From Rubricoccus sp963708165 (GTDB lineage Bacteria > Bacteroidota > Rhodothermia > Rhodothermales > Rubricoccaceae), in assembly GCA_963708165.1 (NCBI GenBank), contig OY970187.1, positions 2,790,001 through 2,854,000 on the forward strand: 64,000 nt of DNA. The letters run 5' to 3'. Positions 27,501 to 38,732 of this stretch are shown piece by piece. The notes under the pieces were generated by a model, which was given only the letters and a program-made list of their open reading frames with translations, was not told the DNA's origin and searched no databases. Numbering within the stretch: position 1 is the stretch's first letter; each line of letters opens with the position of its first letter. A program made the translations under genes and the position numbers.

Positions 27501-29652
27501 CTGCAGCTCTTCGTTGAGCGACTGCAGTTCCTCGTTGCTGGCACGGAGCTCCTCGTTGCTGGTCTCGTGCTCTTCCAGGCTTTCCTGCAGGCGGCCTCTG
27601 GCGCGCTTGAGGTCGGCTTCGAGCCGGGTCACGATGGGGTCTTCGCCGGCCTCTGAGGGTGTGGCGCCGAGCGCGTCGGCGGCTTCGGAGTCCAGCACCT
27701 CGAAGACGACTTCGACCGTGCCCGTGTTCAGGCCCGGCGCGTCGACGGTTTCGGCGTGGAGACGGACGACGGCGTCGTCCAGCCGGATGTACTCGCTCGC
27801 GCCTGGCTTGCCTGCCGAAACGGCGTGGAGGGCGGAGCGGAGGCCGGGGCGAAACAGCGTGAGCACGCGCGCGAGCACGTCTTGCGTCACGCGGCCTTCG
27901 CCCTCGGTGAGAAACTGGCCCGCGCCGCCGAACACGTGCGTGACCTCGTGCTGCCGGTTGAGCAGCAGCCGCGGCGGCGTGTGGCGCTGCAACGTCCACG
28001 CTTCGTAGGCTGCCTCAGCGCTCAGCGGCGGGGCGGCCTCTGGCGAGGGAGGCGGGGCGGCAAAGGTGGCGCCAGAGGCCGCAGCGTAGCGCGCGCGAGC
28101 CTCTGGCGATTTCGAGGCCGTCGAGCGGTACAGCCGCAGCCGCCGGTCGACGGGCTCGAACAGGCTCTCGCTCGCCGTCTCCGACGAGCCGAGCAGGAGG
28201 TAGCCGCCGTTGCGGAGGCCGTAGCTGAAGCGCTGGAAGACGCGCTCCTGCGCCGCGCGCTGCATGTAGATGAGCAGGTTTCGGCACGTGACGAGGTCCA
28301 GCCGCGAGAACGGCGGGTCCGAGAGCACGTTGTGCGGCGCAAAGAGCACCACGCGGCGCAGCGACTCGCGCACGCGGTAGCCGCTGCCGGTCCGCTCGAA
28401 AAAGCGCCGCAGCCGCTCGGCGCTCACGTCGGCCTCGATGGTCTCGGGATATTCGCCGCCGCGCGCGACCGAGAGCGCGGCCTCGTCGATGTCGGTCGCG
28501 AACACCTGAATGTTTACGCCCTCGGGGGCCTGCTCGCAGAGCAGCATCGCCATCGTGTAGGCCTCCTCGCCGGTCGCGCAGCCGGGCACCCACGCGCGGA
28601 CCGTCTCGCCAGAGGCCTTCCGACGCCACGATCCGCGAGATCGCCTCGTGCTCCAGCGCGACGAAGGCTTCGGGGTCGCGGAAAAAGTTGGTGACGGAGA
28701 TGAGCAGGTCCTTGAGCAGCGCCCGCGCCTCGTCGCGGTTGTCGGCGAGGTAGTCGAGGTAGCTCGCCATGCCGTCCGAACCGGTGATCTGGATGCGCCG
28801 CTGGATGCGCCGGAGCAGCGTGGAGCGCTTGTACTCGTCGAAGCTGTGGCCCGTGCGCTCGTGCAGCGTGCCGAGGATCTCGCTGAGGATCTCGGCGCGC
28901 GAGGGGTCCACCAGGTCGTCCTCTGGCGAGAGGATGAGCCCGTCCTGCTCGCGTAGCGCGACCATGCGCTGGGCCATCTCGGCCGCTGGCGCCACGAGGT
29001 CGACCAGGCCGGTGCGGATGGCGGCCTGCGGCATCGAGGGGAAGTCTGCCTCCTCTGGCGCCTGCGCCATCGTGAGCCCGCCGCGCTCTTTGACGCGCGC
29101 GAGGCCTTGCGCGCCGTCGGCGCCGGTCCCGGAAAAGACGACGGCCACGGCGCGCGGCCCGAGGTCTTCGGCGAGCGAGCGGAAAAAGAGGTCGATCGGC
29201 GCGCGGTCGGCGCGGGCGCGCTGCGGCTCGCCGAGGTGGAGCCGCCCGTCGCGGATGGTGAGCGTCTTGCCCGGTGGGATCACGTAGACGTGCCCCGGCC
29301 GGACCGTCGGCGTGTCGGTCACCTGCGAGACCCGCATGAACGTGTGGTTCTGCAGGATCTCGGCCAGTTCGCTCTCGTGCTCCGGCGAGAGGTGCTGCAC
29401 GATGACGATGGCAAACTCGTTTTGCGGCGGCAGCGCGTCGAAAAAGTCCGAGAGCGCGCCCAACCCGCCCGCGGACGCGCCCAGCCCGATGACGGGGAAG
29501 TCCGAGGCCTGGGCCTCGTCGGAAGACATCGGCTCGTCCGCGCCCGTGAGGCCCGCCGCCGCGGCAGGGCTTTGATCGCCAGAGGCAGGCTCGCCTCCAG
29601 AGGCGGTCGGATGGTCGTCGGTGGGCACAGCGGTCTCAAAGGGGCGTCGCAC
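24582..29652 (-). CDS. CheB-CheR-PAS-GAF hybrid sensor histidine kinase 1 (one frameshift)
   Basis: A giant fusion of about 1,690 residues. CheB-like methylesterase at 50-240 has the Ser60 (GLGASAGG), His88 (VQHLSPEH) and Asp180 (SGTGADG) triad. The CheR-like methyltransferase follows (VPGCATGEEAYTMAM, DLVTCRNLLIYM). Next come a Gln/Glu-rich coiled coil (repeated SNEELQSLNEELQST), PAS, GAF and three more PAS domains, then HisKA_3 dimerisation (VAQILHDNVQQVLHG) and HATPase (NVVKHAG, DHGRGFD, GYGLDSVRERV). The frame changes near 28617, where an extra A (GAAGGCC) interrupts SEASGETVRAWVPG; the 3n+1 length agrees. The chosen GTG at 29652 is uncertain; MSSDEAQ further in is possible. It pairs with the downstream response regulator and has a paralogue at 47.8-51.4 kb. 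Confidence 0.85.
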
Positions 29653-30955
29653 ATAATAAGGTATGATCCCCTATCACTGACCCCGGGATTCCCTGGTGCA
29701 TCAGTGGCTTCGTCTCGGCCCTGAACGTGCCACGCCAGAGGCCTCTGGTGGCCTGAGCGACGATTCCGCGCCTCTGGCGTCTCTGCCTCCCGCTCGACCA
29801 GTCTGATGCTGCCTGATCTCGCGCTCCACCACCTCCCGCTCTACGCCACGCTCTTCTGCTCGGCGGGCGGGCTTCTGGCGTGGTCGTGGTCGCGCATCGT
29901 GACGGAGCGCCAGAGGCGGGAGGACCGGCGCGAGGCCATCGCGACCCGCGCGCTCCGCAGCGGCTCCGCGGTAGAGGCCCTGCCGCGAGCCTCTGGCGAG
30001 GCGGTGACGGAGGGCGCGCGCACGATGGGCGTGCTATATGGCCTCTGGCGCCAGAGTGCGAGAATGAAAGTCGCCTTTCGCGTAGCCGGTCCCTGGCGTT
30101 GGGCACTGGACGACCTGCGTAGCTCGATTCCGATAGTTGTCCGAACCACGCTGCCAATGGTCGTTGACAAGCAGGGCGTCTCGCCGATCGCGGCGAGCTC
30201 TGGCTTGCACTTGGCTCCGGGCAACCGGGCTCCACGTAAGTCCACGCCAGCGTCGATGTGCTATAGACGGTCGCAGCTGAGCGTCGGACAGCGCGACTGC
30301 GTAGACGATCAGAGCTCTGGCTTCCATAGAGTGAGCCGATGTCGTGCAACCCTTCGGGAGCCTCCGAGCCTGCCCATCAGTCGAGTTAGGGTCTGGTCCA
30401 GTCGGAGCAATCCATCACCAGCTCCGCCAGACGTTTCGCTAGATGACAGACGGCTCCAGAAGCGTTGCTCCGTGCAGCGAGCCAAGCGTAATGCCGATCT
30501 GGCCGGACGGTCCTCATCGGCTCTCCGAAGCTCGGCCACGGGTTGCTGTTCGCGACCGATGCCACATGATGCTGTGTCCAGTTGTTTCTCCTCATGGGCA
30601 AGAGCGTGGAAGTCGACTGCATTGGCATATGGTGGAGCGCTTGCGCGACGACACCGTCAGAGGCGCAGAAGCTTCTCAAGTCAACCCTGAGCGATCCGAT
30701 GTTTGATGGCTCATGCTGTTGAAGCGAATTCGCGAACTAGGAAACCGGAAGTGGATGTGCCAGTCACGACTGAAGAGTCACCACGTAAAGCGAGTGACCG
30801 AACGATACTGTCGGGCCCGAGTCGACTAGGCTGCAATGTCAGGCCTCTGGCGCCTAAAGTCGGGGCCACGTCACTTGCCGAACCCCAGTCCCCGCCAGAG
30901 GCTGCCAGAATGGTGACACCCCTCGGCTGTTAGCTTGCACGAAACACCCCGCACC
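29653..30955. other. Gene-poor, motif-poor stretch upstream of the topoisomerase gene
   Basis: I find no convincing complete gene in 1.3 kb. The first 400 bases carry several dispersed words and look native. From about 30060 to 30840 no copy of the word is present, base composition is less GC-rich, and word use differs from the surroundings, suggesting imported or decayed DNA. A short frame at 30594-30722 (42 codons, containing CIGIWW and ending FDGSCC) is the most protein-like piece but has no recognisable relatives to me. I saw no transposase, recombinase or clear attC site. Confidence 0.5.
29806..30051 (+). pseudogene. Possible 5-prime remnant of a membrane-anchored protein gene
   Basis: The frame opens MLPDLALHHLPLYATLFCSA and continues as one hydrophobic segment with Trp (LLAWSWSRIV), then a charged helix (TERQRREDRREAIATRAL). 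Coding-like sequence with dispersed words runs to about 30050, where it meets the motif-free stretch; the frame stays open beyond that but the sequence no longer looks like a protein. It may be a gene truncated by insertion or decay. Not a recognised family. Confidence 0.3.
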
Positions 30956-32882
<1,927 letters not shown>

Positions 32883-32890
<8 letters not shown>

Positions 32891-33089
32891 TCCCGACGCC
32901 CCACGCCAGAGGCCTCTGGCGGTCTACCGCCGCGGAGAAGAACCCTCCGACCGAGACTACTGGCTGTCCCGTCCCGTAGCGGAACGTCTCGCGGCGGTCG
33001 AACTCCTCAGACGCTGTCACGACGGCTGGACCGATGATGCTTCTGTCCCCAGACTTCAGAGAGTTTGCCGCGTTGTTGATCGCGCGTGA
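32883..33089 (+). CDS. Small partner protein of a nucleotidyltransferase module
   Basis: A 68-residue protein starting inside the topoisomerase gene (8-base overlap). The core RDYWLSRPVAERLAAVELLRR followed by PRLQRV matches a short protein I have seen encoded directly before MNT-like nucleotidyltransferases in many bacteria, a toxin-antitoxin-like arrangement. The next gene starts within it, at 33034. The first ten residues (DAPRQRPLAV) come from a tail-to-tail copy of the dispersed repeat; after that the module is free of the word. Function unproven. Confidence 0.6.
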
Positions 33090-33477
33090 GGCTCGCTTCC
33101 TCATCGTCGGAGGCCATGCGGTGGGCGTCCACGGCCATCCGAGATATACGGGCGACACCGACGTGTGGGTCGAGTGCTCAGGTGACAACGCGGCCCGCGT
33201 GTAGGCTGCCTTAGATGCGTTCGGCTTCGGTGGGATCGGCGTCACTGCAGAAGACTTCTCGCAGCCAGATCAGGTGATCCAACTGGGCTTTCCGCCCAAC
33301 CGGATCGACCTTCTCACCTCACTCTCAGGCGTTGAGTTCGAACCGTGCTACGCCGCGAGGGAGACGGTCGAGTCTGAGAACATGACGTTGCCTGTCATCG
33401 GGCTCGAATGCCTGCGGACAAACAAGAGAGCCGTGGGCCGACCGCAGGATCTAGCAGACCTGGACCATCTCAAGTAG
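33034..33477 (+). pseudogene. MNT-like nucleotidyltransferase with internal stop
   Basis: MMLLSPDFREFAALLIAREA is followed by FLIVGGHAVGVHGHPRYTGDTDVWVE, the nucleotidyltransferase core with GG and the Asp-x-Asp pair. The frame then hits TAG at 33202-33204 and continues unchanged as AALDAFGFGGIGVTAEDF to the stop at 33477. Relatives commonly have VWAAL here, so TAG is most simply a TGG (Trp) codon with one substitution. The remainder (VIQLGFPPNRIDLLTSLSGVEF) is intact. It overlaps the small gene upstream. Lower GC and absence of the dispersed word over about 570 bp suggest recent acquisition. Confidence 0.7.
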
Positions 33478-33490
33478 GAGTGCCGATTCA

Positions 33491-33508
33491 GCCTCTGGCG
33501 CCAGAGGC
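33491..33508. repeat. Full 18-bp palindrome filling a convergent gap
   Basis: A perfect palindrome fills most of the 30-base gap between the nucleotidyltransferase stop (33477) and the stop of the minus-strand gene (33510-33508), overlapping that stop by one base. This is one of the cleanest cases of the repeat acting as a shared gene end. Confidence 0.9.
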
Positions 33509-34530
33509 TAGAGGCCGTGCGCGGCGCGAACCTCCTCGGCGATGGCGAGGATCTCAGGACGTGCCAGCCACATCGATAGCAACGAGGCCATACCCATCGC
33601 GACGACGCTGAAGCTGATGTACGCCCCCCAAAACGAGACCCACGCGAGCCCAGCGGTCCTCCACGACCGGCCGTACATCCCTGCCGCGACGCGGTAGGTG
33701 AGCACCAGCAGCACGAGCCCGCCTGCGATGGTGTAAATGATCGCGCCCCTGGGCAGGGGGAGCGTGACGAGCGCCAGAGGCACTGTCAGCAAGTAGTAGT
33801 GCCCCGTCGTGTAAAGGGTGCCTACAGCGTTCTCCGCGTACGTGTGGCGCGGGCCAAAGAACAGGCGGAAGAACCCCGCGAGCAGGAGCGCCAGCGCGAG
33901 CGCGAGCAGGGAGGTGACGCGCTGAAGCGTTTCCGCGAGCGTCTCCATGTAGACGGGAATCACGCGCGCCATGAGGTCCTCGAATACCGCGCGCTTCTCG
34001 GATGACATCGCCTCCAACTGTCCAGAATTGAGCGCCATGCCCAGATCCATCCCCATTTGCATCGTCTCGGAGATTCCGCCATCCTCTCCACCGATGGAGC
34101 CTTCCATGACCCACGGGAGAATCAGCAGCGAGACCGCAGCACCGATGAGCAGGTAGCTCAGCGGGTTCACGTACGGCCTCTGGCGCCCGCGGATGTAGTC
34201 CAGCGCGACCGTGCCGGGGCGGACGAACATCGCGCGGAACGTGCCGATAAGGCCGCGCTCCAGCTTAAGAAATCGCTCGGCAAACTGCCGCGCGAGTGAG
34301 CGAAGCGTGATGCGCTCGGTTAGGAATGGCTGCCCACAGGCGTGACAAAATGCGCCGATGCGCGCTTCGTCACACGAGGGACACACGCTTTCGGCGGATA
34401 ACGCAACGCCCTCGCCAGAGGCCTCTGGCGGGTGCGCGGCCTCCGGCGGGCGTTCGGCCTCCGCTGTCTCGGGGACGGGCGCCTCTGGCGCGAGAACGGG
34501 AGCGGCAGGCGGTGGGGCAACCTCAGGCAT
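33508..34530 (-). CDS. DUF3667-type membrane protein with zinc ribbon
   Basis: A 340-residue protein. A Pro/Ala/Glu-rich start (partly repeat-encoded PEASGE) is followed by a zinc ribbon, CPSCDEARIGAFCHACGQ, then ITLRSLARQFAERFLKLERGLIGTFRAMFVRPGTVALDYIRGRQRPYVNPLSYLLIGAAVSLL, which is the DUF3667 signature, and four to five membrane segments. The role of the family is unknown; it is common in Bacteroidota. The start at 34530 (MPEVAPP) is chosen because upstream codons lack family character. It follows the EamA-type gene on the same strand with a 65-base gap. Confidence 0.78.
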   Translation of the reverse strand: MPEVAPPPAAPVLAPEAPVPETAEAERPPEAAHPPEASGEGVALSAESVCPSCDEARIGAFCHACGQPFLTERITLRSLARQFAERFLKLERGLIGTFRAMFVRPGTVALDYIRGRQRPYVNPLSYLLIGAAVSLLILPWVMEGSIGGEDGGISETMQMGMDLGMALNSGQLEAMSSEKRAVFEDLMARVIPVYMETLAETLQRVTSLLALALALLLAGFFRLFFGPRHTYAENAVGTLYTTGHYYLLTVPLALVTLPLPRGAIIYTIAGGLVLLVLTYRVAAGMYGRSWRTAGLAWVSFWGAYISFSVVAMGMASLLSMWLARPEILAIAEEVRAAHGL

Positions 34531-34595
34531 GAGCAGACCGTGTGCGGAGCCAGAAGATGCATCCGCCGCGGCTGCGGTCAAGCCTGAACTTTTGC

Positions 34596-35552
34596 TCAGC
34601 CTCTGGCGCCAGAGGCCGCGGGCACTACGCGCGCAGGCGGCACGCGGCGGCCGAGGAGCAGGACCGAGACGAGCACGAGTCCCGCACCCGCGAGGCTCCA
34701 CCCGTTCGGGATCGTGTCGAAGAACACCACGCCGAGGACGAACGCGAAGAGGATCTGCACGTAGCCGATGGCGCTCGCCTGCCCGGCCGGGAGCGCGTGC
34801 AGGCTCTTGGTAAGTCCCACCTGCCCGATCTGTGTGGTCACACCGATGGCGAACAACAGCGCCCACGCCTCTGGCGAGGGCATCGTCCAGCCGCCGAAGA
34901 ACGCGAACGGGAGCGAGCCAACGGCGCCGACCCACGCGAGCGAGAACACGACCACGAGCGGATGGTCCGTCTCGCGCAGTTTGCGCACGACGGTGTAAAC
35001 GCTCCCCGCCAGGATGGACGCCGCGACGGCCGCGCCGACCGCCAGAGGATCCAGGCCGTCGCCACCGAAGAGGAACTGCGGCTGCGCGATCATCACCACG
35101 CCCGTGAGCGAGACCAGCGTGCCCATCACGACCCACTTGCCGATGCGCTCGCGCAGGAAAAAGGCGGCCGTAAGCGCGGTGTAGACGGGTGCCGTGTAGT
35201 GGATCGTCGTCGCGTCCCCCAGCGGGATGCGGCCCAGCGCGAAGTAGAGGAGGCTGAGTGCCGTGGCGCCAATCGCGCCTCTGGCGAAGAGAAGGCGGTG
35301 GTTGTGGCCGATGGGGCTCACGCCCTCGCGCTTGAGCATCGCGAGCGTAAACACGCCCATGAGGACCGTCCGCGCGAAGACGATCTCCATCGTGGGCAGC
35401 TCTGCCGAGACGGCCTTGACGAGCGCGTTCATGATGCTGAACGCGAGCCCCGCCATCACCATGTACCACGCGCCGATGGGGATCCCTGCGGCGGTGCGCC
35501 GGGCGCGGACGATCTGACGGCGTGCGGAGGTGGACAGGTGGAGGGTCGCCAT
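34596..35552 (-). CDS. EamA-family (DMT superfamily) transporter
   Basis: A 318-residue inner-membrane protein with ten hydrophobic segments in two five-helix repeats, as usual for drug/metabolite exporters. Recognisable parts are AWYMVMAGLAFSIMNALVKA at the start of repeat one, FARGAIGATALSLLYFALGRIPLGDATTIHYTAPVYTAL, and repeat two ending LAGAGLVLVSVLLLG. The ATG at 35552 (MATLHLSTS) gives a short cytoplasmic start. The substrate cannot be told. The last six residues (ASGARG) are the dispersed palindrome, which thus provides both codons and the transcript end. Confidence 0.82.
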   Translation of the reverse strand: MATLHLSTSARRQIVRARRTAAGIPIGAWYMVMAGLAFSIMNALVKAVSAELPTMEIVFARTVLMGVFTLAMLKREGVSPIGHNHRLLFARGAIGATALSLLYFALGRIPLGDATTIHYTAPVYTALTAAFFLRERIGKWVVMGTLVSLTGVVMIAQPQFLFGGDGLDPLAVGAAVAASILAGSVYTVVRKLRETDHPLVVVFSLAWVGAVGSLPFAFFGGWTMPSPEAWALLFAIGVTTQIGQVGLTKSLHALPAGQASAIGYVQILFAFVLGVVFFDTIPNGWSLAGAGLVLVSVLLLGRRVPPARVVPAASGARG

Positions 35553-35715
35553 GCGGGCCAAACCGGGCCTCTGGCGCGCTGTTCTGCGCAGTCTACGTCT
35601 CGCGCGCCTCTTCACCGGGCCTGCGCTGCGCCTTCGGATTCGCGCGGCGATGAGGGGTGCGGAGCTTCTGGCGCCAGAGGCCGAACCCGCGCAGCTTCAG
35701 TCCCCAGCCCTGGCT

Positions 35716-36273
35716 CTACGCCTCTGGCGCGCGGTCGGAGCGGAGCGGTCGGGAGTGCTCCTCGACGATCTCGGCGTCGATGATCTCCGCGTCCTCGACG
35801 GGGCGCTGCTGTGGTGCGGAAGGCGTTCCGAAGCCGCCGGCCATTCCGCCCATCGGGCCGCCTGCCATGCCGCCGAAGCCGCCAGAGGCCACGCGGACGC
35901 TCCCGTTTTTGACCGCGCTCTGGAAACCGGAAGCGAGCGCCTTACGCATCGCAGCACGCGTTGGGGGCAACAGGCCCAGCAAGCCGGTGATGTCGGTCAG
36001 GAAGCCGGGGGTGAGCAGAAGGATGCCCGAGATGAGAATGATGAGCCCGTCGATGAGCTCGGGGCCGGGTACGCCGCCCGCGGCCATCTTGCCGCTCACG
36101 CGCTTCCACGCTGCGCTGCCCTCGCGCCGCGCGAGCCACGAGCCGACGGCAGCCGTCAGCACGACCGTCGCAACAGTCGGCCAGAAGCCGAGGCGACCCG
36201 CTACCCACACGAGAAGGGTGAGGTCCGCCAGAGGCACGAGGACGAAGAGCAGAAAGAGTCGGCTGAGGGTCAT
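35716..36273 (-). CDS. FxsA-family membrane protein
   Basis: A 185-residue protein with membrane segments at 5-25 (LFLLFVLVPLADLTLLVWVA), 28-45 and 75-95 (LIDGLIILISGILLLTPGFLTD), the last being the diagnostic FxsA motif with its LLLTPGFLTDxxG core. A Gly/Met-rich tail (GGFGGMAGGPMGGMAGGFG) and an acidic end follow. FxsA was named for suppressing F-plasmid exclusion of phage T7; its normal role is unclear. The start at 36273 follows the usual MTLSRLFLL pattern. It is divergent from the next gene. Confidence 0.85.
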   Translation of the reverse strand: MTLSRLFLLFVLVPLADLTLLVWVAGRLGFWPTVATVVLTAAVGSWLARREGSAAWKRVSGKMAAGGVPGPELIDGLIILISGILLLTPGFLTDITGLLGLLPPTRAAMRKALASGFQSAVKNGSVRVASGGFGGMAGGPMGGMAGGFGTPSAPQQRPVEDAEIIDAEIVEEHSRPLRSDRAPEA

Positions 36274-36325
36274 GGGAACGCGGGGTGGGCGCGGGGCATG
36301 GACGCGGTCCCGCTCCGCTTCTACG

Positions 36326-36986
36326 ATGCTTCCTTCCAACGTGGTCCACCGCCAGAGGCTGCGCCTCGCGGCATGTCTCCTCCTCTTCTTCCCCGGCGCG
36401 ATTGCCGCCCAGGTTCTCGCGCCAGAGGCGGGGTCCACGGCCTCTGGCGATGTCCTCGCGCTCTCGGCGGAGTTGCTGGACGACCAGACGGCGCACCTCT
36501 GGCGCGTCGGTGCGTGGGGTGCGGCCAACGTGGTGGGCGGCCTGGCGCTCGTCGCGCTCTCCGACCTCGAAGCCGACCGGATGCGCCGCGCCTTCGGCAT
36601 CCAGTCCGCCGCGTGGGGCGCCATCAACATGGGCATCGCGGGCATCGGTCTCGCCAGAGGCCCGGGCTCAGGCCTCTGGCGACTGGGCCGCGGCGCTGGG
36701 CGCGGAGAACGGCTACGCGGACATCCTCCTGGTCAACCTCGGGCTCAACGTGGGCTACGCGGCCGTGGGCACGACGATGTTCATCGCGGGACGAAAGGGC
36801 GTGCCCAACGCCGACCTGTGGAAGGGCCACGGCGCCGCGCTCATTCTCCAAGGCGCCGGGCTCTTCGTCTTGGACGGCGTCGCGTATCTCGCGTCGCGCC
36901 AGAGGCTGGGCGCGTTGGTGGACCTCGTGGACGCGACGGCGCTGACGGTGACGGCCTCTGGCGTGGGAATCGTCGTGGGGCTGTAG
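36326..36986 (+). CDS. Small membrane protein of unknown function (one frameshift)
   Basis: It starts MLPSNVVHRQRLRLAACLLLFFPGAIAAQ, a signal peptide, then has four hydrophobic stretches (VGAWGAANVVGGLALVAL, GAINMGIAGIGLA, ILLVNLGLNVGYAAVGTTMF, ALTVTASGVGIVVGL). The frame shifts near 36672, where an extra G must be removed to join GLARGPGS to ASGDWAAALGAENGYADILL; the 3n+1 length agrees. The pattern AWGAxNxGI and ILxxNxGLNVGY recalls a Bacteroidota family of helical membrane proteins with no known role. No partner can be inferred from neighbours. Confidence 0.6.
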
Positions 36987-37023
36987 ATCTGGGAGCTGGC
37001 GCCAGAGGTGGGAGGGTTGCTCG

Positions 37024-37058
37024 AACGATTCAATAGTTCTAGATTCGTTGAATCGTTA
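37024..37058. repeat. AACGATTCAA inverted repeat
   Basis: AACGATTCAA (37024-37033) and TTGAATCGTT (37049-37058) flank TAGTTCTAGATTCG, a strikingly AT-rich patch in this genome just before the hydrolase gene. It may be an operator or a hairpin in the 5-prime leader. Confidence 0.65.
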
Positions 37059-37071
37059 GCCCCTCTCCCTC

Positions 37072-38436
37072 ATGCGTCATTTCCTCTTCTGCCTCTTCTC
37101 TTTCTGTGTGGCTCCGCCGCCGCTCAACCCTCCGAGATCGTCGGGGAATGGAGCGGTGTCACTGAAGGCTCAGGGCGTGAACATCGTCTTCCACATCTCC
37201 GAGACCGACGGCGCTCTGAGTTCTCTGCTCGACGTGCCGGGGCAGGGCGCCACGGGTGTCCCAACAGGCGAGACCACGTTTGAGGGCACGACGCTCACGA
37301 TCACGGTGCCTGCTATCAACGCGGTGTATACCGGCACGCTGGACGGCGACCTCATCACGGGCGAGTTCGCGCAGGGCGACGGCGAGGGGCTCAACCTCAG
37401 CCGGGTCGCAGAGGGGGCCAATGTGCCCATCGATGTTCCGCAGGCGCCGTTTCCCTACACAGACGAAGAGGTGCGCGTGGCGTCTCCCGGCGGTGTGACC
37501 ATCGCGGGGACGCTCACCATCCCGAATGGTGCGGGGCCGTTCCCGGCCGTCGTGCTCGTTTCCGGCTCGGGCGCGCAGGCGCGCGACTCCGACCTGGACG
37601 GCAACCGGATGTTTTACGTTCTCGCGGACTACCTCGCGCGGCGCGGGATCGCCGTTCTGCGCTACGACGACCGCGGGACGGCGGAATCGACCGGGGACTA
37701 CGACGCGGCCACGACGGCAGACCTCGCGTTGGACACGCAGGCCGTAACCGAGTACCTCGCGGCGCGGTCCGAAACCGGCTTGATCGGCATCGTCGGGCAC
37801 TCCGAGGGCGGCGCCATCGGGCCGATGGTGTCGGTCGCTTCGGACGCGGTGGACTTTCTCGTGCTCCTGGCAGGCCCGGCAATCTCGGGCCAGGAGGTGT
37901 TGCACTACCAGTTCACGCGCGGGCTGGACGACGTGGACGTGCCGCCAGAGGCCCTCGCGGCGTACAAACGTGGCGCCACGGCGATGCTCGCGGAGGTGGC
38001 CTCTGGCGAGGCCGCGACGGCGGCTGATCGCGCGCTGGCGGCCTACGCCGCCGAGGCAGAGGGGGTGGACATGAGCCCGCTCGCTCCCTACAGGATCACC
38101 GACGAACGGATAGCGAGTCTCGCCAGAGGCCTCGCCGGTCCGTGGTCGCGGTTTTTCATCGGCTACGACCCTGCGCCGACGCTCCGCGAGGTCTCCGTCC
38201 CCACGCTCGCGTTGTTCGCCGCGCGCGACCAGCAGGTGCGGGCGGAGGACAACGTGCCGGCGGCTGTGGAGGCTCTTGCTGGAGCGCCAGAGGGCTCGGC
38301 GGTGGTCGTGCTCCCCGACCTCAACCACCTCTTTCAGCCCACGAAGACGGGCAACGTAACCGAGTACAGCACCATACGCCAGTCGTACGCGCGCCCGGTG
38401 ATGGACCGCGTGGCAAACTGGATTCTGGACCGATAG
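37072..38436 (+). CDS. Secreted alpha/beta hydrolase (S9-like), N-terminus disturbed
   Basis: A 454-residue protein. The hydrolase part has GAGPFPAVVLVSGSGAQARDSD, GIAVLRYDDRGTAESTGDY, the nucleophile elbow GIVGHSEGGAIGP and a C-terminal Asp/His (ARDQQVRAED, DLNHLFQPT). This is the pattern of a family whose N-terminal domain reads GEWSGxLxxxGxxxxxVFHIxE. Here that domain is split: the annotated frame gives MRHFLFCLFSF..., but LCGSAAAQPSEIVGEWSGV is in another frame between about 37085 and 37155, after which KAQGVNIVFHISETDG returns to the first frame. Two compensating indels would restore a normal signal peptide and domain. It probably acts in the periplasm; the substrate is unknown. Confidence 0.8.
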   Translation: MRHFLFCLFSFCVAPPPLNPPRSSGNGAVSLKAQGVNIVFHISETDGALSSLLDVPGQGATGVPTGETTFEGTTLTITVPAINAVYTGTLDGDLITGEFAQGDGEGLNLSRVAEGANVPIDVPQAPFPYTDEEVRVASPGGVTIAGTLTIPNGAGPFPAVVLVSGSGAQARDSDLDGNRMFYVLADYLARRGIAVLRYDDRGTAESTGDYDAATTADLALDTQAVTEYLAARSETGLIGIVGHSEGGAIGPMVSVASDAVDFLVLLAGPAISGQEVLHYQFTRGLDDVDVPPEALAAYKRGATAMLAEVASGEAATAADRALAAYAAEAEGVDMSPLAPYRITDERIASLARGLAGPWSRFFIGYDPAPTLREVSVPTLALFAARDQQVRAEDNVPAAVEALAGAPEGSAVVVLPDLNHLFQPTKTGNVTEYSTIRQSYARPVMDRVANWILDR

Positions 38437-38438
38437 CC

Positions 38439-38732
38439 ATGTCCACGACCTACAAAGCCCTCGCGGACCCCTCGCGCCGCGCCATTCTGGACCTGCTAGC
38501 CTCTGGCGAGCGGTCCGCGACCGAGGTCGCGGATGCGGTCGGCGTCTCGGGTCCGAACGCGTCCTACCACTTGGACCTGCTGCGGCAGGCCGGGCTGGTT
38601 ACGGCCAGGAAAGACGGCCGGTTCGTGCGGTACAGCCTCGCGACGACGGCCATCGAGGAGGTGGCGAGCTGGATGCTGTCGCTCGTCCGCGCAGGTGAGC
38701 CGGAGCGCGCGGCCAAACCCGGGTCGGCGTGA
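38439..38732 (+). CDS. ArsR-family repressor, SdpR-like
   Basis: A 97-residue winged-helix protein. MSTTYKALADPSRRAILDLLASGERSATEVADAVGVSGPNASYHLDLLRQAGLV is typical of the SdpR-type ArsR group, without metal-binding cysteines. The stop overlaps the start of the next gene (GTGA), and that gene is SdpI-like. In Bacillus subtilis SdpR represses its own operon and is drawn to the membrane by SdpI when the SdpC toxin is present, so the pair likely forms a self-regulated sensor unit; the inducing signal here is unknown. It starts two bases after the hydrolase stop, so may also be co-transcribed with that gene. Confidence 0.82.
   Translation: MSTTYKALADPSRRAILDLLASGERSATEVADAVGVSGPNASYHLDLLRQAGLVTARKDGRFVRYSLATTAIEEVASWMLSLVRAGEPERAAKPGSA

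Noticed and set aside
24582..29652. Separate cheB, cheR and kinase genes
   Set aside because: The domains follow one another without starts or stops once one extra A near 28617 is removed, and the paralogue at 47.8-51.4 kb has the same fused order.
30040..30950. Integron cassette with attC site
   Set aside because: A GTTGGGC core-like heptamer occurs near 30093, but I found no matching inverse core at a proper distance and no paired inner boxes.
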